Of a stretch of DNA of 64,000 nt, positions 59,645 to 64,000 are shown piece by piece (within the stretch, counting starts at the first letter, position 1; each line of letters opens with the position of its first letter). Under the pieces are notes generated by a model. The model was not told where the DNA came from and made no database searches. It worked only from the letters and a program-made list of their open reading frames with translations. The position numbers were made by a program, and so were the translations under genes. This stretch comes from Strongyloides papillosus (lineage: Eukaryota; Nematoda; Chromadorea; Rhabditida; Strongyloididae), in assembly GCA_005656395.1 (NCBI GenBank), contig SRSI01000050.1, positions 2,666,001-2,730,000 on the forward strand. The letters are read 5' to 3'.

Positions 59645-60298
59645 TCATCGGTTTCTTTGTCCTTGTCTCCTGGAAACTTTTTTTGGCTGTGAATTACCAA
59701 ACCATGATGAAAGCATCTCAGACATATCAGGCATATCGACTTTCGGCATTTGCATATTTTCCATTTCTTTCTTCAATTCTGGATCCTTATCGACAATCTT
59801 TGGCATGATGTACATTAATGCCATAGGTAGTACTAACATTATTACCATTGGACTAAATAAGACATCTGTAATTTTGAATCCATCATTCTTGGCGTTGAAG
59901 TATATTATTCTTCCTCGTGGAATCATTTGTAGGGGGTATGAGACTAGATTGACAGCATTTGGTTGTATTAGAATATTTCTTCTTGCTCTAATTTTTCCTT
60001 TTGTTGTTATGTCTACACGTATTGGTTCAAAATCGTAGTCTTTATGAATTACTTGGACTAAGTAACTTCCTGAAGGGAGATTATATATACTAAATGTTCC
60101 ATCGCTTTTAATAAATCCAACTCTTTTTCCATAATCAATATGAATTAATACTTTGGCTTGCCAACCCTCTTCAGCTATGGCTTCTGGAGGTAATATAACA
60201 GTTCCTGTTATGGTAAATTTATCTCCACTATTTGTCACACCAGTTTCATCACCAAATACAAAAGACACCAACAAAAAGACCAACGCAAATCTGTACAT
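59645..60298 (-). CDS. EMC7: ER membrane protein complex subunit 7
   Basis: Single exon, 217 residues, read from ATG at 60298. A signal peptide (MYRFALVFLLVSFVFG, about 1-16) is followed by a lumenal beta-sandwich (about 25-130). In it, GTVILPPEAIAEEGWQAKVL, FIKSDGTFSIYNLPSGSYLV and FEPIRVDITTKG are typical. One membrane segment (about 143-165, FSPMVIMLVLPMALMYIMPK) is followed by a cytosolic tail rich in Met and Lys, with DPELKKEMENMQ. EMC inserts tail-anchored and multipass proteins in the ER. Length and order match animal EMC7. It lies 246 bases downstream of ARPC4 on the same strand, so the two could be co-transcribed. Confidence 0.95.
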   Translation of the reverse strand: MYRFALVFLLVSFVFGDETGVTNSGDKFTITGTVILPPEAIAEEGWQAKVLIHIDYGKRVGFIKSDGTFSIYNLPSGSYLVQVIHKDYDFEPIRVDITTKGKIRARRNILIQPNAVNLVSYPLQMIPRGRIIYFNAKNDGFKITDVLFSPMVIMLVLPMALMYIMPKIVDKDPELKKEMENMQMPKVDMPDMSEMLSSWFGNSQPKKVSRRQGQRNR

Positions 60299-60544
60299 GA
60301 GTTCTAGGATTAAATTTGATTAATATATATAAAAAAATTATACAAAAATATATAAATATTATCCATCGATAGAACGTATCAATAATTAAATAATAGTATG
60401 TTTCCAAAGTTATATTTAAAAATTATAAAGTTAATATGAAAAGAATAAATTAATTATATATATGTTACCATCTAACACAACATATAAAGGCAAATTTATA
60501 TAAGTATTCCAAGTTTCATCGTATGAATAAAGTATATTTGTAAT

Positions 60545-61109
60545 TTAATTAAAGCGTCTAAGAAAGTCTTCTGCAGATAATCTTGCTCTTGCATTTAAAG
60601 CTAGTTTCATTTCACTTATCTCCTAAAGGAATTTAAGTAAAATTACTGTTATGTATAGAAAAACATACCTTATCAATCTCTTGCATAAAATGAATTAAGA
60701 AATCTATAAGTTTTGACTTATACATGTGTTCAATATCAGTAGCAGTGATAAGGAAGCTAATGTCGTAGCCTTCGATTGGTTTTCGTCGAAGTACTATAAA
60801 ATTATCCGCTCTTTGGCATAGAACTTTCATGAATTTTTTGCATAATATTTGTTCAATATTATCAGCTTGTTTAATCCCAATACTTAAACGTACCGAATTT
60901 ATTGATGGTTCTATGAGAACACGTTCCTGTTTGTTACGTGATATCATTACTGGTGTCATGAGTAACTCTTTACTTGTCTGAACTTCTACTTCTGGTTTGT
61001 TGTGTCTTTCAACTACTTGAGATCCAAATTGCTGAATACATAATGAAGCTTCAAGTGTACGTCGAACACATTCCAAATAAGGTTGAAGAGTGTTAGCCTT
61101 TGAAGACAT
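60545..61109 (-). CDS. ARPC4: Actin-related protein 2/3 complex subunit 4
   Basis: Two exons, 61109..60669 and 60622..60545, in phase, for 172 residues. ARPC4 is a core structural subunit (C. elegans arx-6) holding the Arp2/3 complex together for branched actin nucleation in the cytosol. The sequence is highly conserved: [48 protein letters not shown] and, in the second exon, [20 protein letters not shown]. Size fits the family (168). The intron of 46 bases falls between EIDK and EISE. The promoter is shared with or adjacent to RED/IK, which diverges 360 bases away. No anomalies were seen. Confidence 0.96.
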
Positions 61110-61469
61110 ATTAGTAAAAATATTTTATCTTTTATGTAAAACATACCATTTATAAGAGAACAAAAGAGGCAAAGTCAAAGAAAGGATCTAAAAGTAATTG
61201 TGTCAATCTTATAATTATAAAAAGTAGTTATTTAAATTTTAATAACAAAATATAGTGTAATTGTAAGGAATTAAAAATATACTACTTAAAAAAAGTTATT
61301 GAAAATAAAAACAAGTTGTAAATGTAGACAGTGATGAGCAATCGTTAGTTACTTAAATATGTGTGCATTATGCATAAGTTGATATCTTACAAAGATATTG
61401 GTGTTAGGACACCTTGAGAATGAACTTGAATTACTCTTTTTTGCGATAGTTAAATTATTATTATTTACA
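61110..61469. promoter_or_regulatory. Divergent ARPC4 / RED promoter region
   Basis: 360 AT-rich bases between divergent start codons. The frame of the RED gene is open upstream of its ATG from 61398 but has no earlier ATG. No specific element was recognised. Confidence 0.45.
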
Positions 61470-62855
61470 ATGTCTACGAATACAGAAAGTTTTAGGAGTA
61501 ATGAAGATTTTAGGAAACTTCTTGCAGCTAGAGCTTCTACTGTAAGTGAAGTTCCAAAAGAAACACCGCAGGCAACTTCCAAAGAAGTGGAAAAGAAACC
61601 TCAGATATCAAAAACTAAGCATAAAAATTATAAACATAGACCGAAAAAAGAAGAATTTGAAGGGTATGGAGAACAAAATAGAGTACTTAATGAAATCATG
61701 AAAAAATATAAAGACCGTGCTGGAGAAAGAAGAAAACAAGAAATGGAAGAAATGCTTAATAAAGGTGTTCAGAAGAATTTCTTTGAACATGGGTCAGGAT
61801 ATTTTGATAAAACAGCAAAATTTGTTAATAGTGCCGAAAAAAGGAAGCAAGAAATCGAAGAGAGTAAATATCTTGGTGGTGATGTAGAACATACACATTT
61901 AGTCAAAGGATTAGATTATTCATTGTTAAACAAAGTTAGAAGTGAAATGCAAGCGGTGGAAGAGATGAAAGAGGAAGAATTGGAACAAGAATTTTTATCT
62001 AAAAAAGAAGACAAAGTCGTATATGAGATCAAAAGTATGTTTGCAAAAAAGATTGAAGCTCTTATACTCAAGAAAAATAATCCCTCGGTAAATGCTAACT
62101 TTAGAAGAGGTAGAATGGCCTTTTCTTATGATTTAGAAGATGAAGATGCTGATATTCCTTTAACTGTATTAAGAAGTGTCCCTTCAGAAGCAGATCTTCG
62201 TCCCATGAAAAATAAAATTGACAAATTAGTTTACCATAAATTATCTACTGTGTTATCATATTTAAAAATAGATCCAAAAAAACGAAAAAAACTACTTGAA
62301 GAAAAAGATGAGAAGAAAGAAGAATTTGAAAAATATAAAAATGTTGATATATTTGATGAGGAAGATAAATATGAGCCGTCTGTAATTAAATCTTCTGAAG
62401 TAAATGGAATAAAAGTTAAAACAGGAAGTTATTTTGATACCCCAAGTAAAAATGAACCCAAAAAAAATACCGTAGCCGTAGACAAAGTAGACATATTTGC
62501 AGACGATGACGAAAAACCAGAAACAGTAATTATAACTAAACCATCAATACAGAAAAGGCTGTTGGAAATTGAAGGTAAGGGTGAAGAAGATGCATATTCG
62601 GAATACTACCCATCAGCTTGTGGGTTCGGAGAAAGTATATTAAGCGATGATGATAGTGATGATGAAGTAAAAGGCAAAAAAACAAAAAATCTACAGGAAA
62701 AAAGCGACAAAGTTGATGGTAACAGAAGGCAGCGTCGTGAAATTAAAATTCAAGAGGGAAAACTTAATCAACAATTAAATCAAATTAATAAATTACTTGA
62801 AAAAAGAAAAGCTGATGAAGAAAAAGGGATCTCATATAAAAAACCGAAATATTAA
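61470..62855 (+). CDS. IK: Protein RED / IK homologue (SMU-2), splicing factor
   Basis: Single exon, 461 residues. RED works with SMU1 in the spliceosomal B complex; C. elegans SMU-2 regulates alternative splicing. Conserved blocks are NEDFRKLLAAR at the start, KKYKDRAGERRKQE, then GGDVEHTHLVKGLDYSLLNK, the hallmark of the family, FRRGRMAFSYDLEDEDADIP, and a C-terminal YSEYYPSACGFGESI followed by a basic helix. The Arg-Glu/Asp dipeptide repeat that named the human protein is not evident. The start is the first ATG of the frame. Two same-strand mini-genes follow, the first 195 bases downstream. Confidence 0.94.
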   Translation: MSTNTESFRSNEDFRKLLAARASTVSEVPKETPQATSKEVEKKPQISKTKHKNYKHRPKKEEFEGYGEQNRVLNEIMKKYKDRAGERRKQEMEEMLNKGVQKNFFEHGSGYFDKTAKFVNSAEKRKQEIEESKYLGGDVEHTHLVKGLDYSLLNKVRSEMQAVEEMKEEELEQEFLSKKEDKVVYEIKSMFAKKIEALILKKNNPSVNANFRRGRMAFSYDLEDEDADIPLTVLRSVPSEADLRPMKNKIDKLVYHKLSTVLSYLKIDPKKRKKLLEEKDEKKEEFEKYKNVDIFDEEDKYEPSVIKSSEVNGIKVKTGSYFDTPSKNEPKKNTVAVDKVDIFADDDEKPETVIITKPSIQKRLLEIEGKGEEDAYSEYYPSACGFGESILSDDDSDDEVKGKKTKNLQEKSDKVDGNRRQRREIKIQEGKLNQQLNQINKLLEKRKADEEKGISYKKPKY

Positions 62856-63050
62856 TTTTTTGAAAATTCTTTTTTTCTGTAAATAAATTGTTTAATTTTT
62901 TTTTCTAACTGTGTACATATTTATTCTTCATTGAATTGTCTTATACAGATTTTCTATTATACTATTGGTAGCTTATCACTGTCCTTGGAGTTAGTTGGGT
63001 ATTCTTACTTCACTGAGAAGAATCATAAAGTTTAATATTTTGTAGACTTC

Positions 63051-63361
63051 ATGCGATTCTCTTTGAGTTACCTTACGAATCTTAGACGTGACACTCGTCC
63101 TTTATATCGTAGAATCTTAACTAATAAACGGCTAGATATTGCACATAAAAGTAAGTTTTTTAATATCTTGAAAAAAATAATATGTTGAATAATCCAGCTT
63201 TTTTACGTACACTTATTGGTTTCAATTTATTTGGAGCATCTTTCTGTATAGTTAACACTTATTTATACTTCAAATTTGAACGTCCTTTGAAGTTGGAAAG
63301 ACAACAACAACTAGAAAGAGAACTACTAGAAGCAGACCTCGCTGGATTCAAAGTTAAATAG
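63051..63361 (+). CDS. Small mitochondrial-type single-pass membrane protein
   Basis: Two exons, 63051..63150 and 63198..63361, in phase, for 87 residues. Not recognised. The N-terminus (MRFSLSYLTNLRRDTRPLYR) is Arg-rich without acidic residues until Asp14, as in a mitochondrial presequence or a matrix-side tail. One membrane span at about 36-57 (TLIGFNLFGASFCIVNTYLY) is followed by a charged helix (ERPLKLERQQQLERELLEAD). Such size and layout are typical of accessory subunits or assembly factors of respiratory complexes; that is inference. The ATG follows an ATTTTGTAG acceptor by 5 bases. The gene ends only 25 bases before the next ATG. Confidence 0.75.
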
Positions 63362-63386
63362 ATTTATTTCTCAAAAATACAACAAA

Positions 63387-63650
63387 ATGAATAGTGTTAG
63401 AAATACTTTACATATTATTAGTTCAAATTATTTATATACGTTTTTATTTGGAGTTGCTGGTGGTGCTGGTTTTGAGTTATTTAAGATTAAATTTAAATTT
63501 GGTGGTATTGACTACTACACTTCATTTGCTAAACTTCAAATACCTAAGGAATTAGAAGCTTTTGAGGAAGAATTAAAAGAGACGGATTATATATTGATGA
63601 AAAAATATGAACCAGAGGCTCTTCCTAAGGATTATCCTAAATATATATAG
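63387..63650 (+). CDS. Small mitochondrial-type membrane protein, possible UQCC5/SMIM4 relative
   Basis: Single exon, 87 residues. A hydrophobic span at about 15-32 (YLYTFLFGVAGGAGFELF) is followed by IKFKFGGIDYYTSF and an acidic, then proline-containing tail. The pattern GG-x3-E-x4-IK-x3-G-x3-Y recalls the core of UQCC5 (SMIM4), an assembly factor of respiratory complex III. This is a short signature recalled from memory and not a proven homology. The ATG lies 25 bases after the previous stop, in a different frame, with no AG acceptor in the gap except the AG of that stop itself. It is therefore either translated from a dicistronic mRNA or trans-spliced at that AG. Confidence 0.68.
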   Translation: MNSVRNTLHIISSNYLYTFLFGVAGGAGFELFKIKFKFGGIDYYTSFAKLQIPKELEAFEEELKETDYILMKKYEPEALPKDYPKYI

Positions 63651-63835
63651 TTGATTTTTTATTTAGTTCATATATTTTTTTTCTAATATATTTGAAAATT
63701 CTAGGTGTTTTGTGGTTTTACATGTTATTCATATTTCAAATAAAATGTTAGGTTTTACTCATAGAGATTTTTAAAAAGAATCATATTTTATTTAAATTTA
63801 ATTGTATAGATAAGACATTTAAAAAGAAATATTAA

Positions 63836-64000
63836 TTACCAGTCATTACTATTTAAGATTGATATTGTTTCATTATCAAGATCAAGCATCTTAATAGCAT
63901 TATGATAGAGTAAATGTCTTCTTTCTTGGTGAGTAAAGTCTGGGTACTCTTCTACAACTTTTCCAACTTCCAACTCCCCAAGAGGAAAAGGGTAATCTGT
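63836..64000 (-). CDS. ACMSD: ACMS decarboxylase (ACMSD), C-terminal part only
   Basis: 55 codons at the 3' end of a minus-strand gene that continues past the window. The stop is at 63836..63838. The visible piece begins TDYPFPLGELEVGKVVEE, which matches the strongly conserved SDYPFPLGE block of 2-amino-3-carboxymuconate-6-semialdehyde decarboxylase. That block includes a zinc-ligand or catalytic Asp in this amidohydrolase-fold family. The enzyme diverts the kynurenine pathway away from quinolinate. The sequence ends LDLDNETISILNSNDW. Only the last exon is present, so start and domain completeness cannot be judged. Confidence 0.85.
   Translation of the reverse strand, partial: TDYPFPLGELEVGKVVEEYPDFTHQERRHLLYHNAIKMLDLDNETISILNSNDW

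Noticed and set aside
63353..63400. A 42- or 48-base intron fusing the two mini-genes into one protein
   Set aside because: GTTAAA to ATAG or GTTAG has plausible length, but both acceptors land in the wrong phase for the second frame.
1..64000. CRISPR arrays, insertion sequences or horizontally acquired bacterial genes
   Set aside because: All recognisable genes are intron-containing or standard animal genes; no regular spacer repeats or transposase motifs were seen.

Overview
The window is nuclear DNA of a nematode, most likely a clade IV Strongyloididae worm (Strongyloides or a close relative). The reasons are a very AT-rich genome, GT-AG introns of mostly 37-60 bases, ATG codons that often sit just behind a TTTTAG-type acceptor (candidate spliced-leader sites), tightly packed same-strand genes, and an astacin metalloprotease, a family expanded in this group. 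The species assignment is inference. I rebuilt gene models by joining exons in phase at GT/AG borders. Nothing bacterial, viral, CRISPR-like or transposon-derived was recognised.

Layout. 1-336 is the 3' end of alpha-COP. 337-6968 is a 6.6 kb stretch with no gene I can support. A Myb/SANT-like protein (6969-9407) and an astacin protease (minus, 10056-12258) follow, then a 3.2 kb gap. 15500-22380 holds MSH6 (minus), mitochondrial ribosome recycling factor (plus) and proteasome beta-2 (minus). The MSH6/MRRF divergent promoter carries a near-perfect heat shock element inside the loop of a 12-bp inverted repeat. 22381-30530 holds UPF2/SMG-3, a CK1/TTBK-type kinase and MSH4/HIM-14. 32432-38417 holds a small membrane protein, CAF-1 p60, an emerin-like LEM protein and a large coiled-coil protein. 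38967-47152 holds WDR3/UTP12, CDC23/APC8, a short CDC6 and a degenerate annexin. A 2.7 kb gap follows. 49857-59505 holds a TRAIP-like RING protein, a ubinuclein-like H3.3 chaperone subunit, a WNK-family pseudokinase and ING3. 59645-64000 holds EMC7, ARPC4, RED/IK (SMU-2), two tiny mitochondrial-type membrane proteins 25 bases apart, and the 3' end of ACMSD.

Many genes act on DNA replication, chromatin, mismatch repair, meiosis or the cell cycle (MSH6, MSH4, CAF-1 p60, CDC6, CDC23, TRAIP, ubinuclein, ING3). This is a functional theme and not one pathway. Same-strand pairs with short gaps (CAF-1 p60/emerin, RED/two mini-genes, ubinuclein/WNK-like) are operon candidates.

The points most worth following up are the WNK pseudokinase, the heat shock element in a hairpin, the two overlapping-spacing mini-genes, the annexin without calcium sites, the CDC6 without a regulatory N-terminus, and a PCNA-binding-like motif in CAF-1 p60.
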